Assembly: GCA_963728895.1 (NCBI GenBank)
Contig: CAVSLM010000001.1
Span: 806,001-870,000 of the forward strand
Direction of reading: 5' to 3'
Origin: CAVSLM01 sp963728895
GTDB taxonomy: Bacteria > Pseudomonadota > Gammaproteobacteria > JBBQDK01
Length of the DNA stretch: 64,000 nt
Shown in pieces: positions 63,786 to 64,000 of this stretch (position 1 is its first letter; every line of letters starts with the position of its first letter). The translations under genes were made by a program, and so were the position numbers. The notes below the pieces were generated by a model. The model saw only the letters and a list, made by a program, of their open reading frames with translations, ran no database searches and was not told the origin of the DNA.

Positions 63786-64000
63786 ATGAACGAACCCGCT
63801 GTGTCCCACAAGTTCACCGAGCTGACGATCGAGGAACTGAGCATCGCGACCATCCGCACGCTGGCCATGGACGCGGTACAGCAGGCCGAATCGGGCCATC
63901 CGGGCACGCCCATGGCACTGGCACCGCTCGCCTATGTGCTGTGGACGCGGTTTCTGCGTCACAATCCCGCCAATCCCTCCTGGTTCGACCGCGACCGTTT
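63786..64000 (+). CDS. tkt: transketolase (N-terminal part, runs off the window)
   Basis: The visible 71 residues (MNEPAVSHKFTELTIEELSI, RTLAMDAVQQAESGHPGTPMALAPLAYVLW) are the N-terminus of transketolase. The SGHPGTPM loop is at its usual place in the thiamine diphosphate-binding half. AGGAGG lies 5 bases upstream of ATG 63786. It forms a non-oxidative pentose phosphate set with the transaldolase at 29197. The rest lies beyond base 64000. Confidence 0.95.
   Translation, partial: MNEPAVSHKFTELTIEELSIATIRTLAMDAVQQAESGHPGTPMALAPLAYVLWTRFLRHNPANPSWFDRDR

Overview
The window is GC-rich, densely coded chromosomal DNA, most likely from a gammaproteobacterium. The clues are a Tad pilus locus, a YbhGFSR-type exporter in the E. 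coli gene order, ZapG/YhcB, a DegQ-type protease, an Fe-S (suf) operon preceded by IscR-like sites, and Bfd/Bfr iron storage. The genus cannot be fixed from sequence alone. No rRNA, tRNA or CRISPR array was recognised.

Layout. 1-7755 (minus strand) is a Tad/Flp pilus operon: Flp pilin, prepilin peptidase, a AAA+ ATPase, CpaB, CpaC secretin, a small lipoprotein, TadG-like and two TadE-like pseudopilins, then CpaE, which runs off the left edge. Four single-base shifts break three of these genes. 8275-9150 is a receiver/AraC regulator. 9308-16968 holds an alpha-glucan phosphorylase and a four-gene ABC-2 exporter. 17047-25599 holds a P-type H+-ATPase, a heavily frameshifted GH15 glucodextranase/glucoamylase, zwf and a DegQ-like protease. 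26011-28207 is a sensor kinase/NtrC pair. 28272-29194 is a small mobile-DNA patch: an inverted REP pair and an eroded IS630-family element next to transaldolase.

29197-38616 carries transaldolase, a flippase-like membrane protein, a CPA2 antiporter and a sugar ABC importer (binding protein, two permeases, ATPase). A relic of a RibD-like reductase and a GlsB-type membrane protein lie between the permeases and the ATPase. 38835-41007 has a broken DsrE-like gene, a membrane protein, and bfd and bfr behind a promoter with a Fur-like palindrome. 41103-47200 is sufB-C-D-S-U-T plus a Rieske ferredoxin, read from a promoter overlapped by two IscR type I-like boxes. 47501-51899 is an ATPase / FtsX-like permease / AttH-CrtC-like module. 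51961-55644 is a quaternary-amine-type ABC importer with a flavin disulfide reductase, and a PadR regulator diverges from it. The right end has zapG, a YihY protein, a DUF4126 protein, a large MscS-family channel, a GNAT-histone-deacetylase fusion and the start of transketolase.

How the genes fit together. Phosphorylase, GH15 enzyme, zwf, transaldolase, transketolase and the sugar importer suggest glucan or oligosaccharide carbon feeding the pentose phosphate pathway (inference). Bfd/Bfr and Suf form an iron and Fe-S block with promoter signals suited to iron and Fe-S sensing. Gene decay (frameshifts, the IS remnant, the RibD-like fragment) is local, not general: most large genes are intact.
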